Source: Chloroflexota bacterium
Lineage (GTDB): Bacteria > Chloroflexota > UBA11872 > UBA12225
DNA: 32,541 nucleotides
Assembly: GCA_009693165.1 (NCBI GenBank)
Contig: SHXX01000015.1
Span: 1-32,541, forward strand
Direction of reading: 5' to 3'
Shown in pieces: positions 1 through 10,801 of the stretch (position 1 is the first letter of the stretch; each line of letters begins with the position of its first letter). The position numbers were made by a program, and so were the translations under genes. Under the pieces are notes generated by a model. That model did not search any database and was not told the origin of the DNA. It was given only the letters and a program-made list of their open reading frames with translations.

Positions 1-19
1 GCCCGGACCCCCTCCGGGC

Positions 20-32
20 GGGTGGAACCACC
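20..32 (+). promoter_or_regulatory. T-box-like core (very tentative)
   Basis: GGGTGGAACCACC resembles the conserved T-box core (AGGGTGGNACCGCG). It directly follows a perfect 7-bp hairpin at 1-19 (GCCCGGA/TCCGGGC), which is where stem III would sit. Part of the core, GGAACC, can pair with GGTTCC at 53-58, as an alternative terminator or sequestrator would. Against this call, the rest of the leader lies outside the window, there is no U-tract, and the next gene is not an aminoacyl-tRNA synthetase or amino-acid gene. The short GGTGG/CCACC symmetry could arise by chance. Confidence 0.18.
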
Positions 33-220
33 TCGCGACGGGTCACCGGCCAGGTTCCGCAGACCGCTGGCGACCGATCCAGACGAAACTGACCGCGACG
101 ACGTCCCCAGAACCGGAGATTCAGCCTTGTGCAGCGCATCCCTAGAACTCACGTTCTACTCATGACGCCCTGTACGTCACGACGATCACACGACGAAATC
201 TCACCAAGGACAGACCGGCC

Positions 221-664
221 ATGAACACGACTACCGCGACACCTGCTCCTCGTTCACCGCTCAACCGGATAGTGGCCGTGAGGGAAGGATCACCCAGTGG
301 GACCAAACGGGTCCGGGTACACAGCGCACCCATCAATCGTCAGCAGCCACAGACACCAGTCACCCGGACGCGCTCTTATGACCGACAGAAACGGCGTCAT
401 GAAACCGGTCAGGAATTGGCCATGATGTTCGAAAAGGCAGAACCTGCATTGCGGTTCGGTCTGGCCGTTGCGCTCGTCGTCGGGTGGAGCCTGAGCTTCG
501 TCGGGCGTCATCCGGTCATTGGTGGAGGACCGATGGAACTTGCGAACAGCGCCCTTGAGGCGTGCACCCTTAGCGTGGTCTGGATGGCAATCCTGGCACG
601 CACTGTCCACATGAGCATGCTCCAGCACGCATCAGGTGACCTGACATCCTCTTCGATCCCCTGA
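221..664 (+). CDS. Hypothetical small membrane protein
   Basis: This 147-residue protein is not recognised. Residues 1-70 are polar and rich in Arg, Thr and Pro. Residues about 78-96 form a hydrophobic segment (RFGLAVALVVGWSLSFVG), and a second, weaker one spans about 108-128 (SALEACTLSVVWMAILAR). This suggests a two-pass membrane protein with a basic cytoplasmic N-terminus. An AAGGA ribosome-binding sequence lies about 11 bases before the ATG. It stands alone and converges with the minus-strand gene ending at 784. No catalytic motif or family signature is visible, so no function is assigned. The ribosome site and the membrane segments argue that it is real. Confidence 0.5.
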   Translation: MNTTTATPAPRSPLNRIVAVREGSPSGTKRVRVHSAPINRQQPQTPVTRTRSYDRQKRRHETGQELAMMFEKAEPALRFGLAVALVVGWSLSFVGRHPVIGGGPMELANSALEACTLSVVWMAILARTVHMSMLQHASGDLTSSSIP

Positions 665-783
665 TGACCCTGGCTGCATTGCAACCGATGCACGACAACC
701 ATGTTCGACTGCGCGTGCTATCCCACCCCATCGCCCCGAGGTTTATCTGCGCTTCGCTTTTGCCCACTGCCATCGAGCAATGA

Positions 784-1959
784 TCACGGCTCGGAGATGA
801 GCGCTTGAAGGTGGCGGCTTGCAACAACCGGGCGTGACCCGATGCCATCGATCTCGATGCTCGTCGCGAAGACCTCTACCTCGGATGGCAACTGCACGAG
901 GTACGGAAGCACTCCCGTCACCCGGACCACACGGCCTGCACCCGGACCGTTCCGGACCCTGGCCGTCGAGATGCCTCCAACAGTCACGGGAGGAGGCATT
1001 CCACCCGAGGGTCCATCCAGTGTGGCAAGCAACTCCGGAGCCGAACCCGGTTCATACCCAAGCAGCGAAACCGGTCTTCCGTTCAAGGACGCGACGCGCT
1101 CCCAGATCTGGGCCGGACACGCGTCCTCACCGACCGATAGCAAGACAATCGTCAGGGGTGGCGCCGGATCATACGCGGGTGAGCCAAAACGCGGGCGCGT
1201 CAGCGGCCACAGCACGTCATCCCATCCAAGACGGGACACCGCACCGGGAACGATCCCCGCGGCCAGGACACCGACGGCACCACGGGTCGGCAATTGCCTC
1301 GCCGTGGTCTCGTCAAGCGGAAAGGAACACGCGACGATTGCCCCGGTCAAGTCCATCGGGATTTGGGGCGGTGTTGCTGCCACGATCAGTCGGCCCGAGA
1401 CCGCCCGTCCCGCGCCGGCCACCCCGGAGATTGAAACGGCATTCCCCTCGACAAGCACGCTATCGGCGAAGACGCCGACCACCTGGCCACCAACGTGGGC
1501 GTACACCTGCGTCTCCGTCGCCGACCCCGCGACATACGCGACCCCAGAAGTTGTCGAGAAGTAGATGAACGTCCCGGTTGCCGGCGAGACAATGCGACGA
1601 CGCCTCTGCCCGAAGAACAGGCGCTGTTCCGCGAGGAGATCACCTTCGGCGAGTTGCTCGCCGATGTTGCGGACTAGCATCTTCACGACCTGCTCGGGGG
1701 CCACACCAAGCGCACCGGCAACATCGATCGCGCGCACGCGCCCATTGCGGAAGATTGTCGCCACGTTGTGGCCCGCCGCGACCGTCGCACCATTCTGGAC
1801 GACGCACGCGCCGCGTTCGCCAGTCCATCGGCGCCACCTGCGGAGGCGGCCACGCTCCACGACTGCCCGGCGCCGAGGCAAATCGTCCCGGATCGGTTCG
1901 GGAACCGTGCCCTCGTTCGTCTCGAGAAATCGCGCCAGTTCCTGAGTTGTCGCGGTCAT
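784..1959 (-). CDS. Barrel-sandwich (lipoyl-like) protein next to MutL-like ATPase
   Basis: The 391-residue protein has no confident family name. Residues about 75-120 contain a small helical stretch followed by EQLAEGDLLAEQ. Residues about 120-190 (IVSPATGTF, then YAHVGGQVVGVF) have the rhythm of a barrel-sandwich hybrid fold as seen in biotinyl/lipoyl-type and RnfC N-terminal domains. No lysine sits in a biotinyl or lipoyl motif, so it is probably not a cofactor carrier. There is no signal peptide or membrane segment. GGAAGG lies about 7 bases before the ATG. It follows the MutL-like gene by 93 bases on the same strand, which suggests co-transcription and a shared role. The function is unknown; the fold suggestion is inference. 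Confidence 0.7.
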   Translation of the reverse strand: MTATTQELARFLETNEGTVPEPIRDDLPRRRAVVERGRLRRWRRWTGERGACVVQNGATVAAGHNVATIFRNGRVRAIDVAGALGVAPEQVVKMLVRNIGEQLAEGDLLAEQRLFFGQRRRRIVSPATGTFIYFSTTSGVAYVAGSATETQVYAHVGGQVVGVFADSVLVEGNAVSISGVAGAGRAVSGRLIVAATPPQIPMDLTGAIVACSFPLDETTARQLPTRGAVGVLAAGIVPGAVSRLGWDDVLWPLTRPRFGSPAYDPAPPLTIVLLSVGEDACPAQIWERVASLNGRPVSLLGYEPGSAPELLATLDGPSGGMPPPVTVGGISTARVRNGPGAGRVVRVTGVLPYLVQLPSEVEVFATSIEIDGIGSRPVVASRHLQALISEP

Positions 1960-2052
1960 CGATTGCCTTCCACGTGCACCGGGCCCACCATCGGGAGGCG
2001 GGCGGAACCCTCTCCCACAACGGCCATCGGGTGGGGACCGGTTCTCGCAGTC

Positions 2053-3888
2053 CTAACCGTCCGCCCTGCCATTTTCAACGAACGAAAGGGCAGGATACGC
2101 GCGCAACGCCTGGAACCACTGCAACAGTTTCGCCTGCCGCTTCTCATTATCGTCGGGAAGCACAAGCGGGCGCCCCCGACAGTCGATCACGATCCCCACG
2201 GCGCCGCCTTGAACCTCGACCCGCGGTGCCGCTGCTTCTCCCTTACCCAATCCCACATCGAAGTCACGGGACGGGTACAGCTTGAGCGCCGCCCGCTCAC
2301 CAATTGGCAAGGGCAGGATCTCGATCACCCCGAATGGCACATCGACGTGCAGTGGGGCCCGATCACTGTAGATGACCTCCACACGGATTGCGGTATCCCC
2401 CTCGTGACCCTTTCCCTCCGGAGCAACGCAGATTCCGAGACTTAGCAACACATCGTGTTCGAGGTCGGTCCCGACCGCGAGGCTGCCACCCATGTAGCCA
2501 AGGACACCGAGCAACGCCATTGAGGTGGAGCGATCGAGCGCAAGTTGGGTCAGACGTGTCGGTTCGGCCGCGTCAAGCATTTGCAAGACCGCCTGGGCCA
2601 ATCTCGGCGTGCGGGCCAGCGCACCACCACTCCCGATCAGCAGATCTGGGGGCGGTATCGAGGCCAAGCCCCGTGATCCCCCCCGCCACGTCCGGTCGGG
2701 TTCAAAGCGACGGCCGAGACGTTCAAGCGTCGCCCGCATCGCTTCTCTTCCGAAGGCATGATCGATCAGTAGTTCGCGCACCGTGACCGGCACACGCCAA
2801 GGAGTCATCTGCGCCTGCCTCGCGTGGGCCAGCAACTGCGCGTCGTCGATGTCAAAAGGAAGCCATCGGGAAATCGCCGACGCACCAACCTCCCGCAGGA
2901 GCGCGAGGCGCCCAGTGGCGGCACCAACGTCATCGCGGACAACATTTACCCCGCGCCTGGCGTTCAGCATTCCGGTGTAAGTCGATGCCATCGTGTACGT
3001 GGCACCACTGTGCACGGCAAGGACGTCGACGTCGTACCGGTCAGCCACGTTGCGCGCCGCCACGAAGATACCGTGCAACGAGGAGTGAATGATCATGCCG
3101 CCAGAGGGACTAGTCAGCGGTTCGCGATCCACTGGATCGGACCATCGCTGGTAGAGGGATTCCATGATCCTGCGACCGACGGCCTGCAGGATCGGTTGCG
3201 GTTCCGGCCTTGTCAGTTGATGCCTGCCCGGCAGGTAGTTGTCGATCATCAACTTGAGTGAGTCGAACTGCCGGATGTCACCGGCAAAAATCAGGTACGG
3301 AACGGTGCCCGCCATGCCGAGGCCGACCGACTCCGCAACCGCGCGCGCGCGCTCGTGGTCGAGGCCTCGGGAACCCGACATCAGGACGACAATGTCGGGT
3401 GAACCGCTTTCCAGGAAGGCACCGATGACGTCTGGGTTCAGGCCGGCACCATCGAGGACCATGGGATCCAGAAGGACGAGAGGCAGGGTCTCGAGTTCTG
3501 CGGTAGCGACGGCAGCATCCTCTGGCGACGGCGCAATCACGGCCACCCGTGGCAGCGACCCGGCAGACGTGATCAGCGCGCGTTCCCGTGGCGCATCGGC
3601 CCACGTGCGGCCACCCGCCTCAAGGCATTGATTGAGCGCCCGGGTCAGGGCACCTCGAACATCGGGCAGGCCGTCGTCCCCTAGGGTTGAGCACTCTCCG
3701 ATTGAGACCAGGCGCCTCGACCCCGCGACCAATTCGAGCAGGTAAGCCCGCGTGACCACGGTGCCCACGTCGACCGCAAGGATCGGTTCCCGGGTTACCA
3801 CTGGTTCCGAGACGTTGTTTACCGCCGTCAAGCGTGTTCCTCCGGCGTCGGCCGACGCGGACGTCCCACCGTCGCTGACGCCAGCCAT
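2053..3888 (-). CDS. Glutamate mutase MutL-family actin-like ATPase
   Basis: This 611-residue protein belongs to the MutL family linked to adenosylcobalamin-dependent glutamate mutase, an ASKHA (actin/Hsp70-like) ATPase family. The first phosphate motif is at about 38-50 (LAVDVGTVVTRAYLL), and a later glycine loop reads LLIGSGGALART. The central motif, usually close to DxGGATTD in the family, reads AVHSGATYTMAST here, so the usual acidic residue is replaced. No glutamate mutase subunit (MutS/MutE) is in the window. The XRE regulator lies 52 bases upstream and the barrel-sandwich protein 93 bases downstream on the same strand. The family assignment is good, but its partner and activity here are open. 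The ribosome site before the ATG is weak. Confidence 0.82.
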   Translation of the reverse strand: MAGVSDGGTSASADAGGTRLTAVNNVSEPVVTREPILAVDVGTVVTRAYLLELVAGSRRLVSIGECSTLGDDGLPDVRGALTRALNQCLEAGGRTWADAPRERALITSAGSLPRVAVIAPSPEDAAVATAELETLPLVLLDPMVLDGAGLNPDVIGAFLESGSPDIVVLMSGSRGLDHERARAVAESVGLGMAGTVPYLIFAGDIRQFDSLKLMIDNYLPGRHQLTRPEPQPILQAVGRRIMESLYQRWSDPVDREPLTSPSGGMIIHSSLHGIFVAARNVADRYDVDVLAVHSGATYTMASTYTGMLNARRGVNVVRDDVGAATGRLALLREVGASAISRWLPFDIDDAQLLAHARQAQMTPWRVPVTVRELLIDHAFGREAMRATLERLGRRFEPDRTWRGGSRGLASIPPPDLLIGSGGALARTPRLAQAVLQMLDAAEPTRLTQLALDRSTSMALLGVLGYMGGSLAVGTDLEHDVLLSLGICVAPEGKGHEGDTAIRVEVIYSDRAPLHVDVPFGVIEILPLPIGERAALKLYPSRDFDVGLGKGEAAAPRVEVQGGAVGIVIDCRGRPLVLPDDNEKRQAKLLQWFQALRAYPALSFVENGRADG

Positions 3889-3940
3889 CTGCGAGCGAGG
3901 ATATCACCAGTTCCCGGGAAGGCAACCAGACCCGGGAACA

Positions 3941-4453
3941 TCAGTTCCGGCGCACCTGCTGTTCAAGCTTGTCGAGGACCTGCGACAGGTGGCTCAGGGT
4001 CATCGCGCTCCGTCGACGTCCGCGTTCAACCTCGGCGACGAGGCCACGCGAACAGTGCGCCGCATGCGCCACGGCCGCTTGGGAAATGCCAAGCGCCTCG
4101 CGCCGGCTCCTGAGGGTCTCACCAGTCACTACACCCTGCGGCGCAGTCCAGTCGCCATCCGGAAGCGTCCACTCCCCACGGCTTCGTGCCGCTCCGCGCC
4201 CGCCAACGGCGCGCGGCGTCGGCGCATCGTTGACCGGCAGCGCGCCATTCGACGTCGGCGCGCCGACTTTCGCCTGGATCGTGGCAAGCCTGACCACCGC
4301 GGCCTGCAATGCCTCGTGGATTGCCTCGAAGACCGACCGGAGTTGCCGGATCTCCTGGTTGAGCGATTCGATGCTTTCGGTGTCGTTCATCTTCACGGGC
4401 GCCGCGATTGCCACAGACGGAGTTCCTTTCATCAGGAATGGCAAACCGGGCAC
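3941..4453 (-). CDS. XRE-family helix-turn-helix regulator with N-terminal coiled coil
   Basis: This 170-residue cytoplasmic DNA-binding protein has residues about 22-62 (DTESIESLNQEIRQL onward) predicted as an amphipathic helix or coiled coil, a probable dimerisation region. Residues 65-105 are a Pro/Gly/Arg-rich linker. Residues about 113-150 form a classic XRE helix-turn-helix (LRSRREALGISQAAVAHAAH, then SRGLVAEVERGRR). The GTG start at 4453 is preceded by GAGG about 10 bases upstream; an ATG at 4432 is an alternative. It is the first gene of the probable operon with the MutL-like ATPase and may regulate it, but its DNA target is not visible. Confidence 0.8.
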   Translation of the reverse strand: MPGLPFLMKGTPSVAIAAPVKMNDTESIESLNQEIRQLRSVFEAIHEALQAAVVRLATIQAKVGAPTSNGALPVNDAPTPRAVGGRGAARSRGEWTLPDGDWTAPQGVVTGETLRSRREALGISQAAVAHAAHCSRGLVAEVERGRRRSAMTLSHLSQVLDKLEQQVRRN

Positions 4454-4492
4454 CGTGCTAGATCCTCAAGACACCGTCAACCGTAGGGCCGG

Positions 4493-7047
<2,555 letters not shown>

Positions 7048-7187
7048 TCAACGAACCCGCGGCGCCGGTGTTGCCGTGAATTGCGTCATGAGGTGTGCGC
7101 AATCGAGGTACTGTTCCGCAAGGAGGCCTGTTTGCTCGTGCATGGACGGGTTCACAATGTGGTCTAACCAACTCTGGGCGTCTTGGA

Positions 7188-7205
7188 ACGTGAAATATTT
7201 CACGT
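7188..7205. promoter_or_regulatory. Perfect 18-bp palindromic operator candidate
   Basis: ACGTGAAATATTTCACGT is identical to its own reverse complement over 18 bp, with an AT-rich core in otherwise GC-rich DNA. It lies in the 220-bp divergent region between ligA and the secreted-protein gene at 7259, just upstream of a candidate extended -10 at 7223-7231. Such symmetry fits a dimeric helix-turn-helix repressor or activator; which one is unknown. Control of the rightward operon is more likely than control of ligA, because the site is 150 bp from the ligA start. Confidence 0.6.
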
Positions 7206-7222
7206 CTCCCGATGGCAGGGTT

Positions 7223-7231
7223 TGCTACATT
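7223..7231 (+). promoter_or_regulatory. Candidate extended -10 promoter for the SipW-type operon
   Basis: TGCTACATT fits an extended -10 element (TGn followed by TACATT). It lies 28 bases before the GTG start at 7259. No good -35 is present; its place is next to the right end of the 18-bp palindrome. A bound regulator could therefore block or assist polymerase. The CTACA...TGTAG inverted repeat (7225-7241) overlaps it. Confidence 0.35.
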
Positions 7232-7258
7232 CCGACTGTAGTGAGGCAGTAGGAAACG

Positions 7259-10144
7259 GTGCGGTCGCCTGTCGACACCCAAGGCAAAACTGCCGCCGCT
7301 GCGTCAGTGACCATCGGATTGGCAGCGAGGCTGATCCGTGACCGGCTTCAAGGACGAGCCGTTCAGGTCGCGCTCAGCGCGATGATTGCCGTGGCGTGCC
7401 TTTCGACGCCGCCATTTGCCTCGACGCGCGCCGTCTTTGTGGCAATGATCACGAACCCCGGGAACACTTTCGGGGTTCCATCCGTACTTGCGCCGCAGGC
7501 TGCGGTGACCACACCCGGAGCGGGAGGAGTGATCCGCCTGGCTTGGACCGAACCCGGTTCAATCGGGACGGTCACACCGGCCGCCACATCGTGGGCCGGG
7601 TGGTACCTCATCTACCGGAGCGAATCTCCGGCAACTCCCGGGCCAAACGCGACGCCGTACGCCACGGTCGTGAGTAACACTTCTGGTACCGGATCATTTG
7701 TGGACGGCCCGGCCATGCCAGCGGTGACGCAGTGTCCTTCATCAGGACCGTGCACCCGGGACAATGTTCGATACTTCTATTGGGTTCGCGCCGTCAGTCG
7801 CCAGACCGGGTTCGCTTCCCCACTGATTTCCATCGGCACCGATGCCGCCGCGGACGCAACCGGGCCAGAGGTGGTTGCCCACAGTCCGTCGTCCGGTGCG
7901 ATTGCGCCACCGACCACGAAGGTCACGGTTGCGTTCAATGAACCGGTTGACTTTGCAGCGACCAAGGCGTCTTTCTGTCTCGCTCCATCGGCCACTCCGA
8001 CACAATGCGTCCCCGTGACCGCCAACCTGTCACGTTGGGAACAAAGCGCTGGTGTCCTTTTCGAAGTCAAGCCAGATACTCGTATCGCGTCGTCGACATT
8101 CACCGTGACGCTCAGGAATGGCGCCAACGCCGTCACCGACCTTGCCGGCAACCGTATGGCGACATCGACCTTCACGACGCAAGGGACCTGGTCATTCAGC
8201 ACCGAAGGGCCGGCGAACACCGTGCCACTCCGTTGGCAGACCCCTGCCCTCGACGGTCAGGAATACATGCCCGCCACCGGGCCGGTGGTCGGGATTGCGT
8301 TCGCGGAACCGATGGACAAGGCATCCGTCGAGGCGGCATTTTCGGCAATCTCAGGCGCCGATTGTGGACCAAGCAGCGTTCCGTTCACCGCGAAGTGGAA
8401 TGTGACCGAGAACGCGGTTGTGTTCACTCCGACCACTGCCCTCAGTGTCGGTCTCAAGCCGGCGACGTCAGGCGTCCTCTTCCCCGGCGTCTTCCAGTAC
8501 GCATTCCAACTGGCCTCCACTGCGCGTTCCGCCGCTGGGAAACCGACAATTGAGCTTGCCTGTGCGAACGGGCGCTTCACGCCGACGTCGTCCGTCCTTG
8601 CGTTCGGGATCAGCGACGCGCTGAGCGTCACCGGCGCGAACGGCCCGCACGTCGTCCCCGGCGAAATGCTGCCTCTCCGAAGTGTGAACGGGCCGTGGCG
8701 CCAAGGATCCTACACAATCCTTCGGGCGCTCTTTGATGAGCCAAAGGTGGACGGCATCGCTTCGGCGACCACGACGATCGGTGGCGACGACTGGTCAGGC
8801 CTCGCGCTGACCGTCCCCTCCGACGCGCCGGTCGGCACCCACTTCATATCTGTGCAGAACGACGCGGTTTCAGCGGGGATCGGTCAGGATTCCCGCACAG
8901 CCGTATTGCCCGTCACAGTGGATCAGCCGTCAATTTTGGTGACATCGGTAAGCCCCCAGGATCCTTGGACGCCACGGACAATCCTCTCTCCGCTTGCCGG
9001 TGATGAGATAGTCCAGATCGAAGCCGCCGTAACTGCGCCAGGACGTGACGGATCGGGCACACGGCCAGTTCCGAATGCCGTTGTCACAATCCGTGCGATG
9101 GTCAACCCGACCGGCTACGGGGCGGTTCTGTGCACAACCGCCTCGTGTTCCGATCCGACAAACGGCATCTTCCAGACAGTCGCTGATCAGAACGGCGTGG
9201 CGCGCGCCTACCTCAAGGCGCCGAGAACAGGCGCCCCATTCAGCACAATCGTCGTCCTTGCGCAATCGACAACCGGGGTGGGAAGTGTCCTCCTGACGGA
9301 CCCGGCGCCGATGACCCCAGGCAACCTTGCATTCAACGCCACGACCAGCCGGTTCACATGGTCGCCATCATCCTCACGAGGCATTGGCGGGTACCGCATC
9401 GTTCTCTCTCCGGTCACGGGAGGAGCGATGGCACCGGAAATCGTGATTGAAGCGGGCACGGAGACAGGTAGCGACACTCCGCCGGGTGCGTTGGTTCCCG
9501 GCGTGACCTACACCGCGGTCGTCGTGGCGTACGACCGCGGCGGACGTGTCAGCGCCTCATCTCCAGGCATCCAACTTATTGCTCCAGCACCGACGCTTAC
9601 CCCGACACCTACGACGGTGGCAACCGCCACATTCTCGGTAACCCCAGTGGCTTCACCAACCGCAACCACAGGCACCACTGCAACACCGATTGCGAGCGTC
9701 TCGGCGACCCCGACGACAAGCGGAACTGCGGCCCCGACCGCCACACCGGTCAGCCAGACGACCGGAGCACCAGTGGCAGGCACCTCACCAGTTCCCACGC
9801 AAACACCGGACGCCGCGCCAGCCACCGTTGCCACGGTGACACCGAGTGCATCCGCGCCAACGACTGTCGCCACCACTGCCCTGACACCATCGGCAACGGC
9901 CGAGGCCACCGGCACCGCCACTCCCATGGGAGCCTCGCCGACCGTCGTTCCTGTCACATCGACCGCGACCGCCGCGACCGCCACCGCGGTGCCATCCGCC
10001 CCCACCGCCGTCGCCTCGTCAACGCCTCTAGCCGCAAGTGCACCTGCAGCGACCCCAACAGCCCGTGCCGTCCCCATGATTGCACCGACGGCCCTGGCAA
10101 CAGGATTGCGCCGAGGCATAGGCAGCGAAGAGGGTGCATCGTGA
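7259..10144 (+). CDS. Secreted multidomain protein with SipW-cognate-type signal region
   Basis: This is a large surface protein of 961 residues. The N-terminus has a basic stretch, a hydrophobic core at about 34-54 (AVQVALSAMIAVACLSTPPF), and then TRAVFVAMITNPGNTF. That stretch closely resembles the (A/Y)xFxDxxxxxGNTF stretch of proteins cleaved by SipW-type signal peptidases. Next come a fibronectin-III-like domain (about 78-200), two Big_5/SbsA-like Ig domains (about 203-315 and 322-450; VTVAFNEPVDF and VGIAFAEPMDKAS), further beta-rich segments, and a second fibronectin-III-like domain (about 685-775). A Thr/Pro/Ala-rich tail (about 777-945) ends without an LPXTG motif. The start is GTG with AGGA just upstream. 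The stop overlaps the signal peptidase start (GTGA). The role is probably adhesive or structural; the ligand is unknown. Confidence 0.85.
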   Translation: MRSPVDTQGKTAAAASVTIGLAARLIRDRLQGRAVQVALSAMIAVACLSTPPFASTRAVFVAMITNPGNTFGVPSVLAPQAAVTTPGAGGVIRLAWTEPGSIGTVTPAATSWAGWYLIYRSESPATPGPNATPYATVVSNTSGTGSFVDGPAMPAVTQCPSSGPCTRDNVRYFYWVRAVSRQTGFASPLISIGTDAAADATGPEVVAHSPSSGAIAPPTTKVTVAFNEPVDFAATKASFCLAPSATPTQCVPVTANLSRWEQSAGVLFEVKPDTRIASSTFTVTLRNGANAVTDLAGNRMATSTFTTQGTWSFSTEGPANTVPLRWQTPALDGQEYMPATGPVVGIAFAEPMDKASVEAAFSAISGADCGPSSVPFTAKWNVTENAVVFTPTTALSVGLKPATSGVLFPGVFQYAFQLASTARSAAGKPTIELACANGRFTPTSSVLAFGISDALSVTGANGPHVVPGEMLPLRSVNGPWRQGSYTILRALFDEPKVDGIASATTTIGGDDWSGLALTVPSDAPVGTHFISVQNDAVSAGIGQDSRTAVLPVTVDQPSILVTSVSPQDPWTPRTILSPLAGDEIVQIEAAVTAPGRDGSGTRPVPNAVVTIRAMVNPTGYGAVLCTTASCSDPTNGIFQTVADQNGVARAYLKAPRTGAPFSTIVVLAQSTTGVGSVLLTDPAPMTPGNLAFNATTSRFTWSPSSSRGIGGYRIVLSPVTGGAMAPEIVIEAGTETGSDTPPGALVPGVTYTAVVVAYDRGGRVSASSPGIQLIAPAPTLTPTPTTVATATFSVTPVASPTATTGTTATPIASVSATPTTSGTAAPTATPVSQTTGAPVAGTSPVPTQTPDAAPATVATVTPSASAPTTVATTALTPSATAEATGTATPMGASPTVVPVTSTATAATATAVPSAPTAVASSTPLAASAPAATPTARAVPMIAPTALATGLRRGIGSEEGAS

Positions 10145-10788
10145 GCGACCAGCAACCTGACAGAGGGCCAACCGGAACGCGGGCATCCCTGACCCCCCGT
10201 TCCGCAATCCGCGCACCCGTGTCCCGGGGCATCTCGCCCGGCTCCATCGCCAGCGTGGTTCGAACAATCGGGATCCTACTCGCCACCTTCGTGATTGTCG
10301 TGACCCTGATCCTGACTGTCGGCCCTCGATTCCTGCCCTACCAGACCTTCATCGTGCTGTCGTCATCCATGGATCCCGCGATCCCGGTCGGAGCCGTGGT
10401 TGTGACATTGCCCGTGCCAAAGGGTGATCTGGTTTCCGGTGATGTCATCACGTACCAGCGGGCCGAGGAACCGGACATCGCCGTCACGCACCGTATCGTC
10501 CGCCTCACAGGCGTTGCAGGTGCCCTCATTGCCCGGACGCGAGGTGATGCCAACCTGGTTGATGATCCGTGGGAGGTGACACTCAGCCCGATGGTCCTGC
10601 GGGTATCGGGGTACGTCCCTCTCGCCGGATACGCGCTCATGTTCGCGCAATCGCCAACCGGACGCCTCGTCACGATCATCGTCCCCGCCTTGATCCTCGC
10701 CGCGATGTGGGCATTCGAACAATGGCAGCGCCGGGTTTGGAGACGGTCACACACCCCGGACGGCATCCGCATCGTGACACCGTCCTGA
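10141..10788 (+). CDS. SipW/ER-type signal peptidase I (S26B)
   Basis: This membrane serine protease of 215 residues removes signal peptides outside the membrane. A long polar N-terminus is followed by a membrane segment at about 42-62. The catalytic serine is S76 in SSSMDPAIPVGAVV. The second catalytic residue is a histidine, H117 in VTHRIV, instead of the lysine of ordinary bacterial LepB. That marks the SipW/archaeal/ER subclass. The conserved RGDAN with following acidic residues lies at 134-142, and a second membrane segment spans about 175-192. The start overlaps the stop of the preceding secreted protein, which carries a matching cleavage-site region, so that protein is the natural substrate. 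The FecR-domain gene begins 13 bases downstream. Confidence 0.92.
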   Translation: MSDQQPDRGPTGTRASLTPRSAIRAPVSRGISPGSIASVVRTIGILLATFVIVVTLILTVGPRFLPYQTFIVLSSSMDPAIPVGAVVVTLPVPKGDLVSGDVITYQRAEEPDIAVTHRIVRLTGVAGALIARTRGDANLVDDPWEVTLSPMVLRVSGYVPLAGYALMFAQSPTGRLVTIIVPALILAAMWAFEQWQRRVWRRSHTPDGIRIVTPS

Positions 10789-10801
10789 CACTGGAAGACC
10801 G

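Noticed and set aside
1-147. Open minus-strand frame leaving the left edge (MRCTRLNLRF...)
   Set aside because: Arg-rich, no ribosome site, no recognisable motif, and too short to judge.
1578-2285. 235-residue Arg/Pro/Ser-rich plus-strand frame
   Set aside because: It shadows the two minus-strand genes in high-GC sequence and has no domain features.
9508-10155. 215-residue Val/Ala/Gly-rich minus-strand frame
   Set aside because: It is antisense to the Thr/Pro/Ala tail of the secreted protein; low-complexity artefact.
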